DNA of 64,000 nucleotides from Flavobacterium covae (GCA_019565575.1 CP067379.1:310001-374000), one strand, 5' to 3'. Counted from the stretch's first letter, positions 8,243 through 16,757 are shown. A program made the numbers and translations. Notes: generated by a model from the sequence alone, not told the origin.

Positions 8243-9271
8243 TTAAATTTCGACTGCTGCTCTTGGCTGAAATTCCTTAGCAACTTCTGCAATTAATTTA
8301 ATATGCTCAGGAGTTGTTCCACAACAACCTCCAATAATATTCACTAAATTCTCATCTAAATACTCCCTTATGAGTTGTTGCATTTCTTCTGCTGTTTGGT
8401 CATATTGTCCAAATGCATTCGGCAACCCCGCATTTGGGTGTGCTGAAATATTAAGTTGGGTATTATGCGCTAATCTTTTCAAATAAGGCTTCAATTGGTC
8501 AGCTCCTAAAGCACAATTGAAACCAATACTTAATAAAGGAATGTGCTGAATGGAGATTAAAAAAGCCTCTACGGTTTGCCCAGACAAGGTTCTTCCAGAA
8601 GCATCTGTAATTGTACCAGAAACCATCACTGGAATATCCAACCCTCTATCTTCCTTAACCTCTTCAATAGCAAACAAAGCCGCTTTTGCATTTAACGTAT
8701 CGAAAATAGTTTCCACCAAAAGTATATCAGCTCCACCATCAATTAATGCTTCTACTTGTTGACGATAGGCAATTTTTAAATCATCAAAAGTTACAGCTCT
8801 ATACCCTGGGTCATTGACATCAGGTGACATAGATGCCGTTCTGTTTGTTGGCCCAATTGAACCCGCTACAAAACGAGGTTTATCTGTAAACTCATCGGCT
8901 ACTTCGCGAGCAATTTTAGCCGATTGAAAATTTAATTCATAGACCAAATCCTCCATGTGGTAATCAGCCATTCCAATGGTAGTTCCTGAAAACGTATTGG
9001 TTTCAACAATATCGGCACCAGCTTGAAAATACAAACGATGCACCTCTTTCACGGCCTCTGGTTGTGTGAGGGACAATAAATCATTGTTCCCTTTTAAAGG
9101 ATGCGGAAAATCTTTGAAGCGTTCACCTCTAAAATCTTCCTCCTCAAACTTGTAACGCTGCAACATGGTTCCCATTGCGCCATCGAGCACAAGGATGCGT
9201 TGCTTTAAAATATCTTGAAGGAGCCCCCTAGCCCCCAACGGGGGAACAGCGTCTTGTTGAAAATTACTCAT
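8243..9271 (-). CDS. metH: Methionine synthase MetH, homocysteine-binding subunit (metH1)
   Basis: This is the homocysteine S-methyltransferase domain as a separate protein. I chose ATG 9271 (MSNFQQD) because upstream codons form no recognisable sequence and lie in the riboswitch expression region. The core is typical: ILVLDGAMGTMLQ, NDLLSLTQPEAV, ADIVETNTFSGT, SIGPTNRTASMSPDV, then the zinc-site cysteines in IGFNCALGAD and IGGCCGTTPEHI. Thirteen extra residues ([13 protein letters not shown]) lie between QQD and ILKQRI; they come from a GC palindrome at 9218-9251 flanked by a TCTTG direct repeat, a 39-bp in-frame insertion. About 342 residues in all. It works with MetH2 to remethylate homocysteine. 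Confidence 0.93.
   Translation of the reverse strand: MSNFQQDAVPPLGARGLLQDILKQRILVLDGAMGTMLQRYKFEEEDFRGERFKDFPHPLKGNNDLLSLTQPEAVKEVHRLYFQAGADIVETNTFSGTTIGMADYHMEDLVYELNFQSAKIAREVADEFTDKPRFVAGSIGPTNRTASMSPDVNDPGYRAVTFDDLKIAYRQQVEALIDGGADILLVETIFDTLNAKAALFAIEEVKEDRGLDIPVMVSGTITDASGRTLSGQTVEAFLISIQHIPLLSIGFNCALGADQLKPYLKRLAHNTQLNISAHPNAGLPNAFGQYDQTAEEMQQLIREYLDENLVNIIGGCCGTTPEHIKLIAEVAKEFQPRAAVEI
9213..9256. repeat. GC palindrome inserted in the metH1 N-terminus with 5-bp direct repeats
   Basis: The palindrome (CCCCCTAGCCCCC then AACGGGGGAAC) is flanked by TCTTG at 9213-9217 and 9252-9256. The 39-bp unit (insert plus one repeat) adds exactly 13 codons. The direct repeats suggest target-site duplication, so this small element moved into an existing gene. 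Confidence 0.75.
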
Positions 9272-9375
9272 ATTCTTTCTTATCATTCTAGTTGAATGGT
9301 ATACCATTGAAATTTTTACTACAAAAAAATGCTCATGAAAGATGTTATCCTGAAGTGGGAGGAAAAAAAACAAAA

Positions 9376-9487
9376 GTTATCTTTTCTATATATCAAATCA
9401 ACTATATAGATAGAATGTAGCACCTTTCCAAATTGGGAGGTTGCTAAGCGTTCGTTGGGTCTATTCCCTCCCGCTTTCTTGATAACA
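9376..9487 (-). promoter_or_regulatory. SAM-I (S-box) riboswitch upstream of metH1
   Basis: Minus-strand reading from 9487 matches the S-box core in order: GTTATCAAGAAAG, CGGGAGGGA, a GACCCAACGAACGC stretch, TTAGCAACCTCCC, and AAGGTGCTACATTC. P1 closes with GTTATC (9482-9487) against GATAAC (9376-9381). Just downstream (minus strand, 9362 to 9344) CCTCCCACTTCAGGATAAC could pair with the aptamer 5' strand GTTATC...GGGAGG, a plausible alternative fold. SAM binding would turn down the metH1-metH2-metF run. A promoter -7 box TATCTTTG lies just upstream, near 9511-9518. Confidence 0.9.
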
Positions 9488-9518
9488 ACAATAAACTTAT
9501 GAACAGGGCAAAGATAAC

Positions 9519-9777
9519 TAGCACAATTTTAAAAAGAAAATTATTCAGAATTTTACTAATTATACTTAAATTTAATTATATATTTTCTAATAAATTACAT
9601 TATACCAAAATAAATTTTAGCATTAAAAAACAAACATGGATTATTTACAGCAAAAACACCGTAAGCGTTTCATGTTTAAAAGTTAATTAAAACACAAACT
9701 GACATTCTTTTTTCGAATCAGTATTCCTAAATCATTAAATCAACATTTGCTTTCACATTGAAATTGAAACCATAAAA
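9519..9777. other. AT-rich intergenic DNA, no gene recognised
   Basis: The gap lies between the metH1 riboswitch promoter and the end of hom. A 63-residue open frame on the plus strand (9499-9690) has no recognisable protein character. I see no repeat or RNA here. Confidence 0.5.
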
Positions 9778-10875
9778 CTAAACCTCAACGCCCTCTCTTA
9801 CTTTGAGTTGTTCGGCTACTTTAAGTACATCAGCTAAAACACCACGAGCAGTTACTTGCTTACCAGCACCTGCACCTTGTATGACCATAGGAATAGCTCC
9901 ATACGAATCCGAGTAGATTTCTATTAAATTATCAGCACCTCGCAATTGCCCCAAAGCAGAACTGGCTGGAACCGAAACTAATTTGACCGACAATTCTTTT
10001 TTCAAAACATCAAAATCACCCACATACCGCAGCACATTCCCTTCTTTTTGTACAATTTTTTTATTTTCAAATACTGCATCCAAAAGCACTTTTGATTTAT
10101 TATAATGCTTTACAGGTAAAGCTGCCATCTCCTCCGGTACAAGCGATTGAATTTTAATATCTGAAAATTCAAAATCATAACCCAACTCACGAGCAAGAAT
10201 GAGAAGTTTACGAGCGACATCATTTCCACTCAAATCCTCACGAGAATCAGGCTCTGTCAAGCCTGCTTGTTCAGCGTCTATTAAAATTTCCGAGAAAGAA
10301 CGGTCTTCCTCCCCAAAACGATTAAAAACATAGCTAATTGTCCCCGAAAAAACGCCTCTGATTTTAGTAATTTTTTCTCCAGCTAAATGCAAATCTTGAA
10401 TCGTTTGAACGACTGGTAAACCAGCTCCTACATTGGTTTCATAAAGAAAAAGTCTATCAAATTTCTTTAATTGACGACGTAATTCTTTATAAAAATCAAA
10501 ATGAATTGTATTTGCCTTTTTATTAGCAGAAACTATGTGAAATCCATTTTGAACCAAAGGAATATAACGTTTTATAATATCTGAACTTGCGGTTGCGTCT
10601 ACTACAATTAAGTTTTCCAATTCATTATTTATCACATAATCAAAAATAGCATCCAAATGAAAAGGGACTGCATTCGTAGAAAAGTCGGCTTCCCATTGAT
10701 TTCTAACTCCTTCTTTTTCATAAAAAGCAACTGTAGAATTCGTAATTATAGGAATCCGTAAATCGATATTACGTTGTTGTAGAAAAAACTGCTGACTTTC
10801 TAATACTTGCTGGATGAATGTACTTCCTACATTTCCTATTCCAAACAAAATAACATTAACTCTGATAACTGACAT
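9778..10875 (-). CDS. hom: Homoserine dehydrogenase
   Basis: A 365-residue stand-alone homoserine dehydrogenase without the aspartokinase domain found in ThrA-type fusions. It has the N-terminal Rossmann motif (NVILFGIGNVGSTF), VSANKKAN, GVFSGTISYVFNRF and the family signature AEQAGLTEPDSREDLSGNDV with the catalytic Asp/Lys region (ARKLLILA). It reduces aspartate semialdehyde to homoserine. It overlaps the end of metX by 20 bp, so both are one transcription unit, dedicating homoserine to methionine. Control is probably through the leader-peptide attenuators at 11886-12167. Confidence 0.93.
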   Translation of the reverse strand: MSVIRVNVILFGIGNVGSTFIQQVLESQQFFLQQRNIDLRIPIITNSTVAFYEKEGVRNQWEADFSTNAVPFHLDAIFDYVINNELENLIVVDATASSDIIKRYIPLVQNGFHIVSANKKANTIHFDFYKELRRQLKKFDRLFLYETNVGAGLPVVQTIQDLHLAGEKITKIRGVFSGTISYVFNRFGEEDRSFSEILIDAEQAGLTEPDSREDLSGNDVARKLLILARELGYDFEFSDIKIQSLVPEEMAALPVKHYNKSKVLLDAVFENKKIVQKEGNVLRYVGDFDVLKKELSVKLVSVPASSALGQLRGADNLIEIYSDSYGAIPMVIQGAGAGKQVTARGVLADVLKVAEQLKVREGVEV

Positions 10876-11842
10876 TTTTAGTTGTTTTTAAATTAAAAAT
10901 TGGCAATAAAAGCTGCCCTAATTGTTCATATTCTATCAAAAAAGCATCATGCCCATGGACGGAATTAAGGGTATGAAGAAAAAGCTTTTCATATTTTGCA
11001 CTAAAGCGCTGATGCAAATTCCTATTTTCATAAGCCATAAAAAGCCCATCAGAATCAATAGTTATTTGATGAATCACCGCAGTGGTTTCTTTAAAAAAAG
11101 ATTCAAGAGCAACATCATCTACAAATTGCCCAATTGTTTTCAACAAATGATTCATTAATTTATAAGCCGAGAGGGAAAAACGCATACCTAATGTTTGTCC
11201 ATGATAATCCAACCACTTTTCGACAGCATACGTCCCTTTAATTTGTTCCTTTTGAAATTTCAAATCGATAGCTAGCGGGCTACGATAAAGCATCATAGCC
11301 AGTTTACGAGCATCCTCAACAGGAAAAGCAGAATGGTTCAAAATATCATCTTGAATTTTCACCTGAGCGATTAACCAATCATTAGCTTTATAATTAGATG
11401 CGATAGGAATTACATATTTTATAGCTTTAGGTCGCAGAAAAGCCATTTCCCATACAATACCACCTCCTAAACTCCCACCTATAAGCGCATAAACTTCATG
11501 AACACCTATTGACTCTAAACCCTCCCAAAATAATTTTGCAATATCTTGAGTAGTAAAATCTTTATAATTTTGAATCAAACTCCCTTCCTGATACCCATTA
11601 CCAATTATATTAAAAGCAACAACAGAAAAAAATTGAGTATCGATTGCTTTATCTAGTCCAACTAATGACTTCCACCATCCTTGCTCACCAGCAACATTTG
11701 AATTCCCTGTTAATGCGTGATTGACCACCACAACGGGCGCTGTACCAAGTGGCTGACCAAAAACCTGATAGGATAATTTTAGAAACGGAATGGTTTTGCC
11801 TATTCCTAATTTATAATTAAAAACATCAATTTCATTTAACAT
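10856..11842 (-). CDS. metX: Homoserine O-acetyltransferase (alpha/beta hydrolase family)
   Basis: A 328-residue MetX-type acyltransferase. It has NHALTGNSNVAGEQGWW near the oxyanion hole, the nucleophile elbow GGSLGGG, and a C-terminal HGHDAFLIEYEQL with the catalytic His. It activates homoserine by acetylation, or possibly succinylation, which sequence alone does not settle. It is the first structural gene of the metX-hom unit; ATG 11842 lies about 45 bp after the second attenuator terminator. The PLP enzyme that uses its product is probably one of the pair at 33.1-35.8 kb. Confidence 0.9.
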   Translation of the reverse strand: MLNEIDVFNYKLGIGKTIPFLKLSYQVFGQPLGTAPVVVVNHALTGNSNVAGEQGWWKSLVGLDKAIDTQFFSVVAFNIIGNGYQEGSLIQNYKDFTTQDIAKLFWEGLESIGVHEVYALIGGSLGGGIVWEMAFLRPKAIKYVIPIASNYKANDWLIAQVKIQDDILNHSAFPVEDARKLAMMLYRSPLAIDLKFQKEQIKGTYAVEKWLDYHGQTLGMRFSLSAYKLMNHLLKTIGQFVDDVALESFFKETTAVIHQITIDSDGLFMAYENRNLHQRFSAKYEKLFLHTLNSVHGHDAFLIEYEQLGQLLLPIFNLKTTKNVSYQS

Positions 11843-11885
11843 CTGACTAATCGTTTTACGTTTAAATAATACACTACTTACGGAT

Positions 11886-11921
11886 AAAAAAAAGCCCTTT
11901 TGGAAATATTACCAAAAAGAC
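11886..11921 (-). terminator. Attenuator terminator 2 upstream of metX
   Basis: On the minus strand AGTCTTTTTGG and CCAAAAGGGCT form a stem followed by eight T. It begins just after the stop of the Cys/Met-rich leader peptide and ends about 44 bp before the metX start, the classic position for a translation-controlled attenuator. Confidence 0.75.
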
Positions 11922-11944
11922 TTATAAACACAAACAACCAAGAT

Positions 11945-12031
11945 TTAAGTCTTTATATAATGGTAATAACTAGGTGGTGCACAACAGCACATCATATAGT
12001 AGCAACACATCGCTTTTTTTATTGTTAACAT
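11945..12031 (-). CDS. Leader peptide 2 of metX-hom (Cys/Met-rich, 28 aa)
   Basis: A 28-codon frame from ATG 12031. The first 17 residues are MLTIKKAMCCYYMMCCC, followed by a Pro/Tyr-rich end. Five Cys codons and three internal Met codons are bunched together, far above chance. The stop lies just upstream of a terminator hairpin. The composition matches the products of the pathway it precedes, so ribosome stalling when charged Cys- or Met-tRNA is scarce should prevent termination. No homologue is known to me; the role is inferred from layout. Confidence 0.75.
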   Translation of the reverse strand: MLTIKKAMCCYYMMCCCAPPSYYHYIKT

Positions 12032-12055
12032 CTCTTATACTTTTAAATTAGGCAC

Positions 12056-12082
12056 AAAAAAAACCTCTGCGAGGCAGAGGTT
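12056..12082 (-). terminator. Attenuator terminator 1 upstream of metX
   Basis: AACCTCTGC and GCAGAGGTT form a near-perfect stem with a short loop, followed by a T run on the minus strand. It lies between leader peptide 1 and leader peptide 2. The same CCTCTGC stem recurs at 35811-35838 in front of the PLP-enzyme pair. Confidence 0.85.
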
Positions 12083-12110
12083 ATAGAAATCACAAATACT
12101 TATGCAATAC

Positions 12111-12167
12111 TCACCCCTGCGGAAACTTCCACATCATAAAATCCATATTGCAAATTGTTGTACTCAT
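12111..12167 (-). CDS. Leader peptide 1 of metX-hom (Met codons, 18 aa)
   Basis: The 18-residue frame MSTTICNMDFMMWKFPQG has three internal Met codons, one Thr pair, one Ile and one Cys. It starts about 30 bp after a TAAGTTTG promoter box and is followed by terminator 1. It is probably a methionine-sensing leader. Short peptides are easy to find by chance; the support comes from the promoter, terminator and three parallel cases in the window. Confidence 0.65.
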   Translation of the reverse strand: MSTTICNMDFMMWKFPQG

Positions 12168-12193
12168 TTTATTTTTTATTTTTTTACACAGGA

Positions 12194-12201
12194 CAAACTT
12201 A
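12194..12201 (-). promoter_or_regulatory. Promoter -7 box (TAAGTTTG) of the metX-hom leader
   Basis: It matches the Bacteroidota -7 consensus TAnnTTTG, about 27 bp upstream of the leader peptide 1 start. No clear -33 TTG is seen at the ideal distance. Confidence 0.55.
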
Positions 12202-12374
12202 GACAGTTTTTCTGTATAAATAAAATTTTAAGATTATTTTTCTAAATTTTGTTAAAAAATACCACCAAAATAGATTTGCTTACCCAAAAAAGAGATAAAG
12301 AGCATTTAAAAAACTAGAAAATAGAATTGTTATAGAATTTGGTTTCCACCCAAGACAAGCAAACAATCTAGAAA

Positions 12375-13862
12375 TTAACAAATTATCCCTAAAATCTCCA
12401 AAACATGTACTTTAGAAATCATAATTTTCAAACTCCACACGATAACCAATAAAGCCACTAATAGCAAAGCTGTTCGTTGCGGAATTTTCCCTACAAGCTT
12501 GGCCGCCAATGGTGCAGCTAGAGAACCACCAAGAATTAAACCTGCTATAATATACCAGTGACTGACTCCTATCGCTAAAAAGAATGTTACAGAAACGGCT
12601 AGCGTCACAAAAAACTCCGCTAAACTTACGCTTCCAATTACATATTTAGATTTTTTCCCTAATGACAACAAGGTAGAAGTAACAATAGGTCCCCAACCAC
12701 CTCCTGAAAAAGCATCTAAAAATCCTCCAGAAAACCCTAATACTCCCGTGGCGACGCTTTTTTTACGTTCTAAAGGTTTACGGCGTAACGCTAGTCGTAA
12801 CAAATTTAAGCCCATTATCATTGTATAGGCAGACAAGAGTATATAGGTCTCTTTTTCGTAAGTCTTTCCTAGATATACCAATAGCAAAGCTCCTGCTACA
12901 GCTCCTATAACCCCTGGCACTGCCAACCAAAACAACAGTCGTTTATTCACATTGCCGAAACGATAGTGCGAATATCCGCTGATGCCACTAGAAAACATTT
13001 CGGCGGTATGTATACTTCCACTTATAGCTGTCAAGTTCACCCCAAACAGCATCATACTGGTTGAACAAGTTAATCCATAGCCTAATCCTACAGCTCCATC
13101 AACTAATTGTGCAAAGAAACCTACAGTCAACATGATATAAAAAGCAGATGGTATTTGACTTGTAAAATCAAGCAATTGGTGAATAGAAACAATCCCCGAA
13201 AATCCGTAGCCTACAAAAACGGCAAAAAACACAATGGATAGTTGGAACGCTAATCGTTGGTATTTTTTATTGGCTTTTTTCTCTTTTTTAGGATTTAATG
13301 CTTGAGTAGCTTGATTTAGCACCTCTAATTTTTCTTGAAAATCGCCTTTTAAAGAATCTCGTAAAGCATTTAAACTGTCTAAATTTTCTTCTATAGAATC
13401 TGGAATTACATCGGTAAAAAATTCTCGCATTCTACGAGCTAACACAGGCGATTTCCCATTGGTAGAAATAGCAATTTTCATATTCCCTTTATTGACTATC
13501 GACCCTAAATAAAAGTCGCATAAATCAGGTTGGTCAGCAGCATTGACTAAAATTTGTCTTTGATTGGCCAACTTTTTAATGCTTGCATTCACCTCTTTAT
13601 CATTAGTAGCCGCAATCACAAAATCGATATTTTCTAAATCAGTCTCTTGAAAACTTCTTTCTTCAAATTGAACAGAAGGTTCATTTCTAAGTTTTAGTAA
13701 CGTAGTATCAAAAATTTCTTTCCCCACTAATTTGATAGAAACATTTGGATTTTGTTTTAATAATGTTTCCATTTTTTCTAACGCTATATTACCACCGCCT
13801 ACGATGAGAAATCGCTTACTTTCGGTTTTTAAAAAAATGGGGAAAAGTGTGTTATTGTTCAT
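12375..13862 (-). CDS. Siroheme synthase domain fused to TSUP (TauE/SafE) sulfite/sulfur permease
   Basis: A 495-residue fusion. Residues 1 to about 200 match the CysG/Met8 precorrin-2 dehydrogenase-ferrochelatase: Rossmann motif VGGGNIALEKMETLL, FVIAATNDKEVN, and STNGKSPVLARRMREFF. Residues 210-495 are a TauE/SafE-type permease with about eight hydrophobic helices and the pattern GxxAQLVDGAVGLGYG plus GFSGGFLDAFSGGGWGPI. The soluble half would convert precorrin-2 to siroheme, the cofactor of CysI; the membrane half probably exports or imports sulfite or a related anion. It ends the cys gene run and complements CobA (18502-19323), which makes precorrin-2. Confidence 0.9.
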   Translation of the reverse strand: MNNNTLFPIFLKTESKRFLIVGGGNIALEKMETLLKQNPNVSIKLVGKEIFDTTLLKLRNEPSVQFEERSFQETDLENIDFVIAATNDKEVNASIKKLANQRQILVNAADQPDLCDFYLGSIVNKGNMKIAISTNGKSPVLARRMREFFTDVIPDSIEENLDSLNALRDSLKGDFQEKLEVLNQATQALNPKKEKKANKKYQRLAFQLSIVFFAVFVGYGFSGIVSIHQLLDFTSQIPSAFYIMLTVGFFAQLVDGAVGLGYGLTCSTSMMLFGVNLTAISGSIHTAEMFSSGISGYSHYRFGNVNKRLLFWLAVPGVIGAVAGALLLVYLGKTYEKETYILLSAYTMIMGLNLLRLALRRKPLERKKSVATGVLGFSGGFLDAFSGGGWGPIVTSTLLSLGKKSKYVIGSVSLAEFFVTLAVSVTFFLAIGVSHWYIIAGLILGGSLAAPLAAKLVGKIPQRTALLLVALLVIVWSLKIMISKVHVLEILGIIC

Positions 13863-13872
13863 AATTGTTTTT

Positions 13873-14601
13873 TTATTTGTTTAATTCTATACTATGAAAA
13901 ATAGAAAAACGAATAATGTTCCTATCATAAAATTCATCGCCAGAAGTTTTTTGTTGAAACCAATTCATATACCCTATCTCCACAGCAAAACTTTTATTAA
14001 GTTTATAATTCAATGCGGTATAAATTCTATTTTGGTCAAAAACATTTTTTACAATTTTATTTCCCAAATTAAACATTACCTCATCTTTGATTTTGAATAT
14101 TAATTTTTCTTCATTTTCTTTTTTAACCAATGGAAAATCAAATCCTAATTGGTATCTAAATCTAAAATTAGAAAATACAAATCCACCTCTTAGTTCTTCA
14201 TTTTCCGTTTGATGAAAAAATCTAGCTTCTAGTTTATACCGATGGTTAATCGAAAAGAAGTTATATTTTTTCTTAGCATTAAATCCGATATCTGGTCGTA
14301 ATTCAGGTACAATCAATTTACTAGTTGATTCGGGGTCATTCGGACTTTGTAAAAATAAAGTCATTCCCACCGAAGCATTTACATTATCAAACAATTTCCT
14401 ATCCAAATTTGTCCTGAACACTAATTGATGTTGCGCCGCTGGATTGTAAAATTGTCTTTCTTGTATTTCTGAATTGAGTACCCAATTAGCATTAAATTTT
14501 AATTGGTTATAATACCCATACCACAATAACTGTTGGCTTTCTACTTTCTTTTGCGCAAAAGTGAAGGTGGATATAAGTAGTAGTATTATAATCTTTTTCA
14601 T
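13873..14601 (-). CDS. DUF2490 family secreted/outer-membrane protein
   Basis: 242 residues with a signal peptide (MKKIIILLLISTFTFA). The mature protein has a DUF2490-like pattern: QQLLWYGYYNQLKF, WVLNSEIQERQF, HRYKLEARFF and YMNWFQQKTSGDEFYDRN. It is rich in aromatic, alternating strands, so probably an outer-membrane beta-barrel. Function is unknown. The gap to the fusion gene downstream is only 10 bp, so it is part of the cys run. It may help anion passage or simply be co-transcribed. Confidence 0.8.
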   Translation of the reverse strand: MKKIIILLLISTFTFAQKKVESQQLLWYGYYNQLKFNANWVLNSEIQERQFYNPAAQHQLVFRTNLDRKLFDNVNASVGMTLFLQSPNDPESTSKLIVPELRPDIGFNAKKKYNFFSINHRYKLEARFFHQTENEELRGGFVFSNFRFRYQLGFDFPLVKKENEEKLIFKIKDEVMFNLGNKIVKNVFDQNRIYTALNYKLNKSFAVEIGYMNWFQQKTSGDEFYDRNIIRFSIFHSIELNK

Positions 14602-14611
14602 TTTTTTCTTT

Positions 14612-14739
14612 TGAGGCTGTCTGAAAAGTAATAAATAAGCATCTAGTTTGTCACTTCGACGACAGGAGAAGTCGCATTATCAGTATTATGTGATTTCTCC
14701 CGCTGGTCGAAATGACAAGATTGCGGCTTTTCGGACACC
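14612..14739. repeat. MITE-like palindromic element, family B, copy 1
   Basis: A 128-bp element. Its ends TGAGGCTGTCTGAAAAG and CTTTTCGGACACC are inverted repeats. Inside is a large hairpin, TGTCACTTCGAC ... GGAGAAGTCGCAT and ATGTGATTTCTCC ... GTCGAAATGACA. The end resembles the IS1182-family end at 59126 (TGAGGCTGTCC), suggesting a non-autonomous relative. A near-identical copy lies at 14963-15090. Confidence 0.8.
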
Positions 14740-14748
14740 CCTTCATTC

Positions 14749-14925
14749 TTAATTCAATATCACTCGGTTAGCGTAATCCCCAAAGGTTTCACTTTCTTGT
14801 TTTTCTTGAATATAACGTCCTAGTAACACATCTATCTCTGCTAAGATTTGCGCTTCGGTTTGTTTTTCTTTATATAGTTTATTTAAACATAATCCGTAAC
14901 GATCACCTCCTAACATAAAGTTGTA
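14749..14925 (-). pseudogene. Diverged 3'-end duplicate of cysI
   Basis: It encodes the last ~58 residues of a sulfite reductase hemoprotein: YNFMLGGDRYGLCLNKLYKE, then TEAQILAEIDVLLGRYIQEK and FGDYANRVILN-stop. It matches the cysI end at 15101-15280 with many base differences, so the duplication is not recent, or it came from a related allele. It is bracketed by two family B elements and has no start. It also shows the correct uninterrupted reading of the cysI tail. Confidence 0.85.
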
Positions 14926-14962
14926 GAGAGTGAGGATAAGAGAAGGAGTATTTTTTTTCTTT

Positions 14963-15090
14963 TGAGGCTGTCTGAAAAGTAATAAATAAGCATCTAGTTT
15001 GTCACTTCGACGACAGGAGAAGTCGCATTATCAGTATTATGTGATTTCTCCCGCTGGTCGAAATGACAAGATTGCGGCTTTTCGGACACC
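14963..15090. repeat. MITE-like palindromic element, family B, copy 2
   Basis: It is essentially identical over 128 bp to copy 1 at 14612-14739, with the same ends and hairpin. It lies 11 bp after the cysI stop. The two copies are 351 bp apart start to start, so the element plus a cysI tail forms a repeated unit. Confidence 0.8.
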
Positions 15091-15100
15091 CGCTTCATTC

Positions 15101-16744
15101 TTAATTTAATATCACTCGGTTAGCGTAATCACCAAAAGTCTCCCCTTCTTGTTTTTCTTGGGTATAACGTCCTAACAAAACATCTATTTCTGCTAAGATT
15201 TGCGCTTCCAGTTTGTTTTTCTTTATATAGTTTATTTAATCGTAAACCGTATCTATCACCACCCAGCATAAAGTTATATTGTTCAGGACCTGTGCCTATG
15301 AAACCTAGTTCGGCTACATACGGACGTCCACAACCATTAGGACAGCCTGTCATACGTATAGTCAATGCATCTTCCGATAAGCCATGTTTTGCCAAAAGCG
15401 GTTCAATTTTAGTAACTAATACCGGTAAATAACGTTGTGCTTCGGCTAAGGCTAACGGACAAGTAGGCATTGCCACACACGCCATGGAACTTTTACGAAT
15501 GTTACTTACGTTTTTCTCTATATCGTATTTGGTCAATAAAGCTTCAACTTTTGCTTTGTTTTTCGTTGAAATTTCGCCTAATAACAAGTTTTGGTTACCT
15601 GTAAAAATGAAATTATTTATATTCAACTGTGCCAATTCATACAAAAAGGCTTTTTGCTCAGGTTTTACTACGCCGTGTTCTACAAAAAGGGTATAATACC
15701 ATTGCTCGTCGGCGCTTTGTTCCCAACCGTAACGGTCATTACGCTCGGTAAACGTGTAAGGACGTGCAGGTTCTAATTGAAATCCGATGCGTTTTTCTAG
15801 TTCCGCTTTGAAACCTTCTACGGTCATTTTATCGACGGTATATTTTAAACGAGATAATTTACGCTCTACACGGTTTCCAAAATCACGTTGCACCGTTAAT
15901 ACTTCATACACCGCTTTTAAAGTTTTTTCCTCAGTATCTGTAAACCCTAACACATCCCCTAAACGTGGATACGTCGAAGCATTTCCGTGGGTTGTTCCTA
16001 AACCTCCACCTACAACAATATTGAAACCTTTTAATTCATTGTTTTCGATAATAGCAATGAGCCCCAAATCGTTTGTAAACAAATCGACATCATTACTTGG
16101 CGGAATCGCAATCGCAATTTTGAATTTACGAGGCAGGTATCTGTTTTCATATAACGGATCAGCTTCTGCCGAACGCTCGTAAATTTTTTCTCCGTCGATA
16201 AATACTTCGTAATACGCTTGTGTTTTTGGCAATAAAAGCGTTGAAATTTTATCGGCATACGCGTGAATTTGTGCGTGTAACGGAGACAACTGCGAATGCG
16301 AACTAGCAATTACATTTCGGTTTACGTCGCCACACGCAGCAATAGAATCTAATTGTGCCAAATTAAATCCTTGAATCGTTGGGCGCAATTCGTGTTTTAA
16401 TAATCCGTGTAACTGTACCGTTTGGCGAGTGGTAATTTTCAAAGTTCCTGTTCCGTACTGTTCTGATATGTTATGTAAGGCGATCCATTTTTCGGCATTG
16501 ATAATTCCGCCTGGAATACGCAAACGAATCATAAACGAATATAATTTATCTAATTTTTTCGCAGCTCTTTCGGCTCTACGGTCACGATCATCTTGTACAT
16601 ACATTCCGTGAAACTTTACTAGTGTTTCATCGTCTGGTCGCACATTTCGGTGTGGTTATCGATATCAATACTTTCTTTTAGCGTCCCTCTTAATCCGTCG
16701 CTATTGATTTTTATATATTCTACTGGTGATAATTTGTCGCTCAT
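15101..16744 (-). CDS. cysI: Assimilatory sulfite reductase, hemoprotein (beta) subunit, two frameshifts
   Basis: It reduces sulfite to sulfide with six electrons from CysJ, using siroheme and a 4Fe-4S cluster. The start is ATG 16744 (MSDKLSPVEYIK). The frame breaks near 16648 (one G short in CCGAAATG) and at 15205-15211 (CTTCCAG for CTTCAG), and after both corrections ends FGDYANRVILN at 15101, as in the duplicate at 14749. Family motifs are RQTVQLHGL, ACGDVNRNVIAS, VVGGGLGTTHGN, MACVAMPTCPLALAEAQR and TGCPNGCGRP, the last two holding the four Cys of the cluster/siroheme site. About 547 residues. If the breaks were real, the enzyme would be lost; I think they are consensus errors. Confidence 0.88.
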
Positions 16745-16757
16745 TGTTATTTTTATT

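Noticed and set aside
9499-9690. 63-residue gene in the metH1-hom gap
   Set aside because: AT-rich chance frame, overlapping the metH1 promoter region.
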